Below, piece after piece: positions 36,501-47,406 of a DNA stretch of 64,000 nucleotides. A program made the translations under genes and the position numbers. The DNA is from Siphonodentalium dalli. Taxonomy: Eukaryota; Mollusca; Scaphopoda; Gadilida; Siphonodentaliidae. The stretch spans positions 214,130,151 through 214,194,150 of the forward strand of contig CP136065.1 in the NCBI GenBank assembly GCA_032622095.1. Reading direction: 5' to 3'. Numbering within the stretch: position 1 is the stretch's first letter; each line of letters starts with the position of its first letter. A model generated the notes under the pieces. That model made no database searches. It was not told the origin of the DNA and saw only the letters and a list, made by a program, of their open reading frames with translations.

Positions 36501-37880
36501 TGAATACAATAGTTCCATGTATACCTACTCACATCGCCTATGACCAGACAATCAACAGACATACACACTGTATTAAGTTGATCAATGTTGATGCTAATGG
36601 ACCAGAATAGCCACTTAATATGATCCATCTCAGTTCGGTTTCAACGTTCTGCCCATTTCCGTTCAAAAACAAGGAAGCTTTAGGCAAAATCCATATTGCA
36701 TTCATCAAAATGAATTTGTCATGACTCGTAGGGTACCGGGACAATCAGAATAGAACATTTAGTTGATTAAGTAGCACGTGAGTCACAATTGATTATGTAT
36801 ACATATACACCATGTATATACACATATGTTTATGTATATAATAATGTTTACCAAACTTGGTTGCCATTTTGGAAGCCATCTTGAGTAATTTTGTCTAAAA
36901 CAACTCAGTGTGACACATGTAACACATATCAAAACAATAAACATCTTTGGTACCAAACATAGTTCCATTTTACTTTCAAAATGTGGCTCAAACCTGAACA
37001 GCGATTTTTTGCCGATTTTGATATCAGGATTGTGACAGAAAATTTCGAATAATTCTGGTAATTTCAGTGGTTAAAATAGTAACAAAATACCAAAGGTGCA
37101 TCAGAAAAGTTAGTACTCAAGCTATATAAGACATACTAGTCAACTGTGTGCATCACCCTAACTTGTAAGCGGTTGCGTGGCACGCTGGGATAATAATTAC
37201 CATTTTCCCATATTTTGGTGGCCATATTGGCAGCCATTTTGAGCCAAAGTGACAATTTTGGTACCTTTGAATTCGAATATCAATAAGATATAGAATGGAT
37301 CAGTTACATTGCACAGTTCTTCCCACTTCTTGATGAAATATGATTATAATCTTGGGGATCTTTTGTGAAATGTTATACCGCGTTTTGTAAAACCGATTTT
37401 TTGAGTGATCAGAAGGGGTGTGGACCTCACGAACAGCATATTTCATTGCTCCAATTGTCAGTTAACATGCTATATACAAAATAAAGCCAAAATTCTCAAC
37501 CAGTTCCAAACCACGGACACTTATCTTAAAGATATTATTAAAAAAACGTAAAAAATCCACTTCCGGTCGCCATTTTAGTGGCCATCTTGGACGGGGAGTT
37601 CCAACTTTGGCACATAAAGGTGGCGTTATGTCTTAGCTTCACAAAAATGTATACATGTGTATATATATGAAAAGATGTTCTCACTATAATTGCATCAAGC
37701 TGACTTATATGAAAATGGCAGCCATCTTGGACGCCATCTTGAATTACAAAAAATGCTCGAAGCGGATTTTAGCGGATTTTGGATATGTTATGGAGGATAT
37801 ATTCCTCTTCAAAATGACATACAAACCAACTTAGTCCAAATTTTTTCTAGGTCAAACCTTTTATCGACCAGACTACTAGG
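33515..37880. mobile_element. 4.4-kb foldback element with a minisatellite in its loop
   Basis: The left arm (about 33515-34925) and right arm (about 36545-37880) are inverted copies. Shared marks include 'aaccaacttagtccaaattt', 'gatgttctcactataattgc', 'gcggattttagcggatt', 'gccatcttggac' and 'cacgctggga'. The loop (34930-36540) is a degenerate minisatellite. It lies in mutarotase intron 4. No transposase is seen. The outer ends near 'tatcgaacagactat' show no clear duplication. Confidence 0.8.
34930..36540. repeat. Degenerate ~42-bp minisatellite (about 38 units)
   Basis: Units follow the pattern 'cacctcacccatgaccatac' then 'agtcactccatgtatacata', about 42-43 bp, with heavy divergence and some length change. 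Open frames through it, rich in H, I, T and Y, are by-products of the repeat. Confidence 0.8.
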
Positions 37881-38032
37881 CAACATCAGGTCACCATATT
37901 AGTGGAGAAAAGACTGAAAAGATAGTTAACTTTACTATAAAAATACACCACTGCACATAGAAACCCGACTCCTGGCAAGCAATGGACAAACTTCCCCAAT
38001 ACATTGATCAAGTTGCCGACCATTTGGTTTAA

Positions 38033-38235
38033 CCCTTTCAGTGCCAAGTCCGATTTTTGTATCAACCCATATTTCCTTGATCATTTTCCTTGATCATTAT
38101 AATAATGTGATACATTGATGGAAAGAGCTCTAAGAGCTCTTTCCATCAATGTATCACATTATTATAATCAATAAATTTGAAAAATGATCAAGGAAATATG
38201 GGTTGATACAAAAATCGGACTTGGCACTGAAAGGG
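38033..38235. mobile_element. TTAA-flanked near-perfect palindrome MITE
   Basis: TTAA 38029-38032, then CCCTTTCAGTGCCAAGTCCG. The right arm is the reverse complement ending CACTGAAAGGG, then TTAA 38236-38239. Arms are about 95 bp with a centre around 'gagctctaagagctc' and a few unpaired bases. It shares its outer ~50 bp with the 28195 and 24710 elements but has no 67-nt hairpin. Confidence 0.9.
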
Positions 38236-38819
38236 TTAAACAATATATATATAACATTGTCATGAATAAATACACATAGGACAAATTGTAACATGATGAC
38301 AATATGAGTTTAGGATAGATAAAGTGGTGTTCAGAAGACTGCATGGGTGCATTGCATTTATGTAACGCAGAGCTTTCAATTGCAGCTATTAAGATCTATA
38401 TTAAAATAAATGGAAAATTTCAAATAAATATATCTGCGATAAATGAGTTCTACGATAATGACAACCCTGTCATATCCCAGCAACACTGAGAAAATATTTG
38501 GGTCTATATGACTAACTTAGGGTTAGACACAAGCAATTGAGTCAGTTTTACTAAACCATGCCTTCCCGCGAGCCACTATGGCTAACTCTGGCCTTAAACA
38601 CAGTGACTAAGTTACACAAAGTTTAACTCTATTTACAACACTGCCTTGAAGTATGTTTAATATTCAATTTCCATTGAATCACAATTATATTAGATTTTTA
38701 TTAGTTGAACGAATGTGATGGGAGGATATGTAGGCATACATATAAAAACTTCTCTCCTACAACAAAGGCTGCAATTTTTGGATAACATGTTCTATTTTCG
38801 TAGACATCACAGACATTTC

Positions 38820-39659
38820 AGAAGTAAACCTGAAGGATGGACTAGCATGATCGACCAGGTTGAAGTAAGCATGATTAGTGAGATTGTAAGGTGTTGACGT
38901 GTTCGTCATGCATAGACATGTAGTAGAGGATGTACTCACGAGACCAGTCAGGTTGAAGTAATCATTATTAATGAGATTGAAGGGTGTTGATGCGGTAGTC
39001 ATGGCCATGTAGTCGAGGATGTACTCACATGACCGACTGGGTTTAAGTAAGCATGATTAGTAAGATTATACATGTATAAGGTGTCAGCACGGTTGTCGTG
39101 GCCGTGTAGTCGATGATGTACTCACATCACTGACTGGGTTGAAGTAAGCATGATTAAAAAGATTATAAGGTGTCAGCATGGTTGTCATGGCTGTATAGTC
39201 GAGGATGTACTCACGTGACCAGCCAGGTTGAAGTAAGCATGATTAGTGAGATTGCAAAGTGTGGGTGCAGTCGTCATGGCTGTATAGTCGAGGATGTACT
39301 CACGTGACCAGCCAGGTTGAAGTAAGCATGATTAGTGAGATTGTAAGGCGTTGGTGCAGTCGTCGTGGCTGTATAGTCGAGGATGTACTCACGTGACCAG
39401 CCAGGTTGAAGTAAGCATGATTAGTGAGATTGTAAGGCGTTGGCGCAGTCGTTGTGGCTGTATAGTCGAGGATGTACTCACGTGACCAGCCAGATTGAAG
39501 TAAGCATGATTAGTGAGATTGCAAAGTGTGGGCGCAGTCGTCATGGCTGTATAGTCGAGGATGTACTCACGTGACCAGCCAGGTTGAAGTAAGCATGATT
39601 AGTGAGATTGTAAGGCGTTGGTGCAGTCGTCGTGGCTGTATAGTCGAGGATGTACTCAC
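38820..39659. repeat. 89-bp tandem array of mutarotase exon-4 3' end (about ten copies)
   Basis: The period is exactly 89 bp over the right-hand copies (ggttga/gattga marks at 39315, 39404, 39493, 39582, 39671). Each unit is the last 89 nt of exon 4 (39660-39748): it starts, on the minus strand, with GTGAGY and ends GGTCAC. Translated in the exon frame each carries the active-site segment [11 protein letters not shown]. Left-hand copies are more diverged, and the last one (about 38825-38880) reads on into unrelated sequence. The array lies in intron 4 directly after the exon. Confidence 0.93.
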
Positions 39660-39869
39660 GTGACCAGCCAGGTTGAAGTAAGCATGATTAGTGAGATTGT
39701 AAGGCGTTGGCGCAGTCGTTGTGGCTGTGTAGTTGAGGATGAGCTCACTGTCTGCAGTCAGCTGGTATGTCACAGTAACAGTCATCTCCCCAGGATATCC
39801 CTCCTCACCATCTTTGCTAACATGTGTCAGCGATACTTTATCACCATCGATGTGTGATTTCCACACATA
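39660..39869 (-). CDS. GALM: Galactose mutarotase exon 4
   Basis: 210 nt (70 codons), phase 0 at both ends; acceptor CTTGCAG, donor GTGAGT. It encodes [18 protein letters not shown], then [26 protein letters not shown] and [26 protein letters not shown] and NLTNHxYFNLAG are hallmark mutarotase motifs; the H of NLTNH is the catalytic histidine (human 176). The donor is the first hexamer of the adjacent 89-bp repeat copy. The same hexamer in the form GTGAGC also occurs inside the exon at 39743-39748, at the Ser-Glu-Leu codons, as a potential cryptic donor. Confidence 0.95.
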
Positions 39870-39961
39870 CTGCAAGAGAGGGTAAATCATATACATGTAT
39901 GTGCACTACCATTCATTAACACCACAAAATGTTCACTCAACTTGCACTGCAAGGACTGATA

Positions 39962-40140
39962 TAACCCTTCTGTCACTGGAACTTCCTGAAATTTTGCGAA
40001 AACCCTGTGCCAATGCATTCTCTTATAAATGCGAGTCTCCCATAGGGAGACTTACATATATAAGAGAATGCACTGGTACAGGATCTTTAACGTTTAATGG
40101 TGCACCAGCACAGGTCCCATCATGAAAGGGTTAAAGGGTT
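39962..40140. mobile_element. CCCTTnTG... inverted-repeat MITE with hairpin module
   Basis: Left 'aacccttctgtcactggaac', right 'catgaaagggttaa'. Hairpin at 40010-40076 has a different centre (CTCCCATAGGGAGAC-like) and several stem mismatches. Intron 3 side of exon 4. The left TTAA is altered (ATAA). Confidence 0.6.
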
Positions 40141-40499
40141 AATTTTTCAAACCTATTAGGCTGCCAATTAATATCCTATTATCAAAGACGAGGATAGAAT
40201 GCAAAACCAAAGTCTTCAAAAGTGTCTGACCAGCACAGAGCAGGGGCAGACATTTGGGGTAAACGATAAAGTTATGGTGACCTGTTACCAGATCCCCCCC
40301 AATTCCAATGGTGATCCAACTAGAGGTGTGACTGTCCCAATGGGACTACGGATACCCCCCTGTTTTTAAAATACTAAGATGTTTCACATGTCAGTAAACA
40401 TTTAGTTAAAATAATAAAATAACAATTCCCATTGCAGGTGTACAACCATAACCCTAATCTTAAACCTATTGACCGAAAAATGTAGGAATAATAGCTTGG

Positions 40500-41060
40500 A
40501 CAAAATTATGTATGTTGCGAAAAAAATTCTAAGTCGAAAAAGGGGAATAACTCCACACAAAAAATGTCAGACAGACGTCATAATCGTAGGTGCACAGGTT
40601 CCCATGGTACTAAATAGCAGTGCCAAGATTAAAAAACATTGACTGAAAAATGTAGGAATAAAAGCTCGGACAAAATTATGCATGTTGCAAAAAAAGTTTC
40701 TAAAGGGGGATAACTCCACCAAAAAATGTCGGACAGACGTCATAATCGCAGATGCACAAGTTCCCATGTTACTAAATATCTGTGCCCCGTTTAAAAAAAT
40801 TGACTGAATAATGTAGGAATAAAAGCTTGGACAAAAGTATACTTGTTGCGAAAAAGGGGGCATAACTCCACCAATAAAAGTTCGACAGACGTCATAACCG
40901 CAGGTGCACAGGTTCCCATTGTGGTTGATGTCTGTGCCAAGTTTCACGGAAATTGATAAAAAAACGACTGAGAAAAACTCCGGACGAATTTGTGTCCACG
41001 GACGGCCGACGGACAAGCTGACTCCAGTATACCCCACCTAACTTCGTTGCGGGGGGGGTA
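40500..41060. mobile_element. Tandem-core element: three ~145-bp units, microsatellite-like stretch and hairpin end
   Basis: Three diverged units with 'gggataactccacc', 'cagacgtcataatcg' and 'caggttcccat'. They are followed by 'cggacggccgacggacaagc' and a terminal stem TATACCCC...GGGGTATA at about 41030-41062. Same architecture as the elements at 12996, 28790 and 52100, but unrelated sequence. Confidence 0.6.
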
Positions 41061-41389
41061 TAATTACACAATTAAGGGAGCGGAGTGTAACAATGCGAGT
41101 GCCCCAGGCTGGATAAAACTGAAATATGTGATGTTAATTATTTTCTTTATATGACACACAAGCGACACACACACTAGTAAGTAAAAGTACATGTTTGGTC
41201 GGATGCTTAGTACATTAGTACTGCTACAGGACCCACGATCAAGTTGAAACACCATTGAGTATTCATTCGCCCATATGGTGCTGTGGTGAATGGGAAAGCG
41301 GAAAATCTGATTTGCTTGAATGGGAGATGAACGAAAAAATCCAGATTGTGATTAATTGGATAAAAAATGTTGGCAGTAGGGCATACCAA

Positions 41390-41830
41390 AGTATTTAGTG
41401 ATCGAATGAGTAAACTCCAAAATGTTTCTGATAGAATCTACTTCAAATTTGATAACTCCCATCTAGAAGTGATGTTGAACATGCCTGTAAATTTTAAAAA
41501 TATTTCTCCAATAAATGTTGGCTGCATGGTGTGCTGATAGATTCAAATGTGAAACCCAAGATGGCCACGTTTTAAAATGGACAAATTTGATGCTACCATC
41601 AAGTGGTCACGTCAAGAATCCATATGAAGTACTTTGTGACTATTGGATAAGTTGGCTGCAGCTGGCGGCCATGGTTTTTAACATATTTTGGAATTTTTTT
41701 TATGGATCCCATCTAGTTGTCACCTAGAAGATCCGTATGAAGTTTTGTGATGACCGGATGAGGGATGTGGCCTGTAGGGTGTACCAAAGGAGTAAAATCC
41801 AAGATGGATTTGTTTGTATTTAGGAAAATT
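41390..41830. repeat. Fragment of the 'AAGATGG' tandem-core family
   Basis: Contains 'ataactcccatctagaagtg', 'gaagttttgtgatgaccgga' and 'gggatgtggcctgtagggtg', matching 28.8-31.5 kb. No terminal hairpin here. Confidence 0.65.
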
Positions 41831-41890
41831 ATGCTGTTATCTAAGTTTAAGAAAGAATATCCGTAACTGATGAAAATCAATCAATAAAAC

Positions 41891-42826
41891 TAGGCTTGCT
41901 ACGATTATTCGATTAATCGACTAACCTTCGGCAGATTTGGTAGTGACGGTTATTTACATTCGTCGACTAATCGCCCAAATGGGGGGGGGTATGGTTGTGT
42001 ATTTAAGCAATACTATGTGCAAATACCATGTCTGGAACTAAAAGTTAACAGTTAACAGTGTATGTAGTACAATTTATCACCCGACAGCCTGATCTGTCGG
42101 CCACGCGGCTTCCTTTGATAACGCAGCCGACGTTTGGCGGTCATCTTCAAAGAGTTCGGTATGCCTTTGATGTCGTGTTACAGGCTTGCCATTGTTTATA
42201 TATTATGTTTAACTGTAAACGTATCTTCCTATGTATCTGTAATTAGCTATCATAATATCCAAAAAGGACGATGTGCATGGGACTGCATCTATATTTCTTT
42301 TTTCAAATTTCATACTTTAAAACGTTCACCATTATTGATAATAATTTACAAAGTCACAAAGTTCGCTATAATATGTCAGGTGACGCAATCGGTATATAAT
42401 GGGATTTTCGGCAAAACTAACTATAGTCCGTTTTCATTAAGTATGTGACAGTTCAGCATGTTTCATTTGGCACCATGACCGCGATGCATATTCACAGGGA
42501 ACATGATTGACTGGACAAATTAGTTTTTAATTTCTCGTCCGCGGGAATAGCGATGAGGAGGGCGTTTAGCTGCCGCGTAAATTTGAGTTTAGGTGACCGA
42601 TGACGGGCGGGAGCCCCAGACTGACAAGCCTGCTGACTGACAGTTTATAACTGTGTTCAGACTGGATGTAATGTAGTCATTGTAAATTTGTAATTTCGAT
42701 TTTTTATCACGTCTTTAGCTGGATGCAATATACATGTATGCCACATATATAAACGATTAATCGACTAACCGTCGACTATAACGGTCGATTCGTCGATTAT
42801 GAAAACTCATAGTCATGGCAACCCTA
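41891..42826. mobile_element. hAT non-autonomous element in mutarotase intron 3, exact 8-bp TSD
   Basis: The left end is TAGGCTTGCTA; the right end in reverse complement is TAGGGTTGCCA. The identical 8-bp duplication AATAAAAC is at 41883-41890 and 42827-42834. Subterminal repeats of ATTCGATTAATCGACTAAC lie at the left and CGATTAATCGACTAACCGTC plus CGATTCGTCGATT at the right. There is no transposase within its 936 bp. A run of nine G is at about 41981-41989. Confidence 0.9.
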
Positions 42827-42834
42827 AATAAAAC

Positions 42835-43706
42835 CCATCGTATGAGTGTATCCTTTCACTCATATTGGTCTATCGCTATAAAAAAATTTATTCAAGTCAA
42901 ACTGTTGGTACTTGAGTAACAATGCTAAAATAGCTTTTCCTTCGAAGCCTAACAACGTCAATAACTCTGAATATATTTATATCTGAATATATGTATCATT
43001 CCTTCATTGCTGGTCTATTAATAATCCTGCTAGAATATAATTCTGATCATTGAAACTGGACTTACAATGCAACATCTCTGAGCTGAGTGAAAATTTTGAA
43101 GTCCAGCAAGAGCCGTAACTCTGTTAGAATGAATCGCATGAACCACATTTGGTATTAAAGTAGCTATCCTTTCTCCCAAGCTGGACTAACACCACACCAA
43201 AGGACAACAAAGTCTAATAATTAACAACCGAGTTACAAAGTGATATGTTCGTACGGACAGGCAGAGCCCTCGTTATTTGCAGCCCCATCTTCACTTTTTT
43301 TTTTTAGATTATTTTTTTTAGATTATGTTGGCTCACCAGAACCAGTAATAAAACCTCATCGTTAGCTTACCAGTACCAGTAATAAAACCTCATTGTTAGC
43401 TTCCCTGACAGCATGCAGCAATAACTCAAGAATCATGCGCCATAAATTACAACTGAATTCAAGATGCCCAATTTTCAATGGCCCATGAAGTTGGTTACAC
43501 TTCTGATAGCTGGACTTGTTATTACTGGTTGTGTTAAGATGACAATTAGTAGTGGGGATTCACGAGTTTACGAACATAGAAATTTACAAACCAAAGAAAA
43601 AGTTGTAAATGATTAAACCAAGAAAACTGATAATAGTATTAATGAAATTAAACCCATTTTCAGTAAGTTAGAGAAAATTTACATATATTAGACATGATGG
43701 AGATAC
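42835..43706. other. Intron 3 remainder, short tandem duplicate
   Basis: Near 43335-43400 a ~34-bp unit with 'ccagtaataaaacctca' occurs twice. Otherwise no exon or element recognised. Confidence 0.5.
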
Positions 43707-43861
43707 CTTGTCAAATCCTTTCTTTCCTCCGTGTATTGAATTGGGACCATTATTGACGAATAAACTGTATTCCTTGCCGTCAAGCTCAAATTTTCCACCA
43801 GCTATCCTATTAGCCACTCTACCAATAACAGCTCCGATATAGGGTGGATTTGTGGTGTATC
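43707..43861 (-). CDS. GALM: Galactose mutarotase exon 3
   Basis: 155 nt, phase 1 in and phase 0 out; acceptor ATTTGTAG, donor GTATCT. It encodes [20 protein letters not shown], then [13 protein letters not shown] and [23 protein letters not shown] supplies the Asn-Arg pair and PNSIHGG the active-site histidine (human 81-82 and 107). The first glycine codon is completed from exon 2. The donor is weaker than those of exons 2 and 4, and no tandem duplication of this exon border exists. Confidence 0.95.
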
Positions 43862-44839
43862 CTACAAATAAAAATCTCTCACATTAATTGGTCACACAAC
43901 ATCTTGGTAAATATGTTGATCAATATTACATTCATCTCTGCACGACAGGATCATGAAATTTTGTAGGTACAGTTATATGTGCCTCCTATGAGAATTAGAT
44001 TTAATCTAAGGTGACCTGTCATGATGAATTGCTGAAAATCACCAGCTATTTAAAATCTAATCTAATATAACTATTTCCACCCTTCAGCACTTCCTCCTTC
44101 ACTTGTTGAAGTGAAGGTGGGGCAATTAATTATATTTTGAAACTATCATAGCAGTCATTTATTATGACCTTTGGATAGTCGAAGGTATCACATAATGTCT
44201 ATTTATTACATGATCCTACCCTTATTCCATTCAATAAACCAATTCTATAAATTGTGATATTAAACGTTTGTTTAATAACAGGAAATAGTGCCAGGTGACC
44301 TTTGACTTCCTGTTTACATTCCATATGCCATGTCTCAAAATACTGTGGCTTCCAATATTTTTCCAACAAACTATATATATATATATAGAAGAGTTGAAAA
44401 GATATATCATTAAATGTTCGCCATTAAATATGTCAATGAGTCTTTATTTATCTGGGACTATTTCTTTACGCGGGCAAACAACGCATAGTTGTGTGAAACA
44501 TCATTGCATGCCTTATAGAAGCCAATGTTAGTTTTGCGACCCATTTGTTGAGTTAAGAAGGTTTTGGATCATGCAATAAATAGAATCTGCAACTCATCCC
44601 CAATTTCTAGCGGAATTTACAAAAGACCTCGCCACTATAAACTGGGGACTCGTTGTAGATCCTCTCTATCTATCATGAATTGTTTCTGTATCAGGAACGA
44701 AAAACATGTGCAAATAATCAAACAATTATTGGTTAACCCTTTTAGTCGGTCTCAGAAACACGCTCCGTAGGGAAATGGTGTTCACTTTATATTGAGAATG
44801 GTTTCTAGGGTACTTTTCGATGAGGAATTTCATGGTGCC

Positions 44840-45425
44840 GGCTGATTTTTGAAAAAAGGTGCCCAAGTTAGGGTTTTAGGGGCCTGAACCCCAATTTCGG
44901 GTTTCAGCCCTTTTTTCTCAGATTTCACACCAATAAATAATATTTGTTAGTTCAATTCACTTAAATGTAGTAAGCATACATTAATACTCATCATATTCCA
45001 GCGAAATATTTGTAAAAAGAACCAAAATTAGGGTTTTAGCAGCCTGAACCCCAATTTTGGGGTTCAGCCCTTATTCCCCAGATTGTATGCCTAAAAACAT
45101 ATTTGATTCTCCCCAATAAGTTTAATTTACTATGCAATAATATTGATATTCTTTGTACCATTTTTAAAGATAGTTTTAAGTTCTAAAATCAGGGTTTCAG
45201 GGGCCTGAACCCCAATTTTGGGTTTCAAACTTTTTGGTCAAATTTGACATCCTAGATAAATAATTTTTCTGTCTCTTTCACTTCAATTTAGTAGTTATTA
45301 TCATTTCTAGTGTTGGTTCTGATAGGATATTGCCCAAATTGTCACAAAATTAGGTTTATGGGTCTGAACCCCCAATATTGAGGGTCTGAACCCCAATTTT
45401 GATGTTCTGTCCTAAAAACCCTAAA
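44840..45425. repeat. Four ~150-bp tandem units in the palindrome arm
   Basis: The motif 'ggcctgaaccccaatttt' with 'gggttttag' occurs four times; the mirror set lies at about 51320-51880. These lie just inside the termini, as subterminal repeats. Confidence 0.75.
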
Positions 45426-45820
45426 TTGTGGGCCAGTTTTCCAGAATTGGCACTTTCTTCCAACTTATAATCCAAGCTACAGCTTCAAATACAGTTAGTA
45501 TATCCTGTCCCAATTATTTGAACAAATTATATCCATTTAACAGTAAATTAACACCCAAAAATGTATAATAAAGATATAGAAAGCTCATTTTCTTTAAGAT
45601 ATTTGATAAATTGGCTTGTGTAAATCTTCAATACGATAGATAAAACGACTAATCAAGTAATTTCCAATTCAGGAAACTATGTTCCATTATATCTGCTTAT
45701 TCCTAATTTTTGTTTAGCATTGTTCCGCTTCCGGTTCCATGTATTTTGAATTATGGTCAACTTTGAAAAGTTCCAGAAGCACAAATTTTGAATACTGAAA
45801 ATCAATCTGGAGTTACAAAT

Positions 45821-47406
45821 ATGGAAGGTGAGTAAAATATAGCATTGTAACAATCAATTGTTATGTTAATATATACATTGGGAGTGTTTATTTGATGAAA
45901 TGGGCAGGGAAGGATCCAGGGCTCTTTTGATACCTGTTACAGGTTTGGGCACCCAAAGTCTGGTGGCCTAAATGTCCCCAAATTGCATGTGGATAGTTTT
46001 ATTAAAGCTGAATTTTCTATATTTTGAAGGTAATCTTCCATTATAATTCAACAACATGCAATGGAAATCATCAATATACAGTTGATATAGAGCCTTTATT
46101 TGCTTAATTATGTGTCCAGTGAGAAATATTTTAACCCTTTAATGACTGGGGTTTCTTGAAATTTTGCAAAAATCCTGTGCCATTGCATTCTCTAATATAA
46201 ATGAGAGTCTCCCATCTAAGGAGCCTTGCATATATAAGATAATACATTGGCCTTTATCTTGACCTTGTAAGCCAGTGCATTTTCTTATGCGGGATCTTTA
46301 ATGCTGCACATAAGGGAGATGGACGACCCCCTCCCGTACCCAAACAAAATATTGAGATACAATTTGAGCTTTCTTCATAGTATGTGCATGTACATCAACA
46401 AGGTCAATGTTAGAGAAATATTTTTCACAAATAATTTGGTGACATATCATGATTTAAGCAAATGTTCATTTTTCTAAACCCTACTCTAACAATTTAAGCG
46501 GAGAAAATTTTAATTCAAATGACTATGGCTTACTTAACCCTTATCTGTTGAAAAAAGTATGGAAAGCCATTTCGTTAATAATTAAATTAATTTAGTAATA
46601 TTTAACTCAAGATTAACTCTTACAAGATGGGAGCTGCGCAGATGCATCATTAAGAACCTTGTGCCAGTGCTTTATCTTATCTATGTGAATTGCCCATACA
46701 TTGATTGGCACAGGGTTTTCAGGAAGCTCCAGTCATGAAATGGTTAAGCAAAATTAATAAAATGTTTCCAATTCTAATATTCTGACTATTCTTCTAATTT
46801 CAGATGCTGATAAGTCACCAGTGGTGGAAGATGAGAGTCACCAAGATAGTGCCGGTGTTCAAAGCACTGATGATTACTTACCGGAACCAAAATTCACAGC
46901 GACACATGTTGCTCATGGCAGGGTGATGTGCCAGATATGTTTCACTGGTTGTGACAAAAAGCAGTAAGAGGGCAGGATTTCAGAAGTTTACTGACAATGA
47001 CAAATTTGAAAGTTTTGCCGAACAATGGAAGAGTGTTATTCATTCATACAATAAAGTTCATGAAATGGTGAATTGGACAGATCCGAGAGAAAAATGGGCT
47101 CATAAACAGTTCAAGTCCTCCTTTTTCGAAGAAGCTCACATAAAGTCACAACGTAAAATACTATCGCCTCCACAATCATCTCCGAAAGTTAACCAATTCC
47201 AGGACAAACTAAATTCAAATGATTCTGTTTCATCATCCATGGTTTGACGCAGTGCTAGGTGAGTTCTAAAGTACACATCATCATGGAAGAATGAGGAGAA
47301 GAAGAGTTGCATTACTAGTATATGTAATAAGGACATATACACCAAAGGAAGACTAATTCCTGTACAAACAATTACAATAACACAGAAAGTTGAAACTACA
47401 TTGAAA
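45821..47406 (+). pseudogene. Palindrome-borne gene, left-arm copy (5' part, frameshifted)
   Basis: A mini-exon ATGGAAG (45821-45827, donor GTGAGT) joins in frame to 46804 after TTTCAG. It reads MEDADKSPVVEDESHQDS, then EPKFTATHVAHGRVMCQICF. After CDKK an A-rich site shifts frame, and the text continues as RAGFQKFTDNDKFESFAEQW, NWTDPREKWAHKQF and, near the loop, KSCI..CNKDIYTKGRLIPV. Paired cysteines (CQIC; CIICNK in the mirror copy) suggest zinc binding. The protein is unrecognised, is cut off by the fold at 47406 and is probably transposon-encoded. The TTAA MITE at 46617-46743 sits in its intron. Confidence 0.6.
46617..46743. mobile_element. Small TTAA MITE inside the palindrome arm
   Basis: TTAA 46613-46616 and 46744-46747, ends CTCTTACAAGATGGGAGCTG and CTCCAGTCATGAAATGG. 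The mirror copy at about 48022-48158 shows the insertion predates the palindrome duplication. It is related to the 39962 element. Confidence 0.65.

Noticed and set aside
34930-36540. Overlapping open frames rich in H, I, T and Y, resembling a repetitive protein
   Set aside because: They occur in several frames over a degenerate 42-bp minisatellite inside a foldback loop, and come from the repeat composition and not from coding selection.
34930-36540. CRISPR-like array of spaced repeats
   Set aside because: Units are contiguous, heavily diverged and lack unique spacers; the host is eukaryotic. The same applies to 52747-56052 and 38820-39659.
38820-38890. Exon-4 end copy reading on into ...DHASPS, similar to the residues after NLAG in relatives
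   Set aside because: Tempting as the ancestral exon end, but the following residues do not continue as a mutarotase and the similarity is only four or five residues.
38757-39008. Minus-strand frame with several [11 protein letters not shown]-like segments as a repeat protein
   Set aside because: It crosses copies of the 89-bp exon-4 array; the unit is not a multiple of three and each copy shifts frame.
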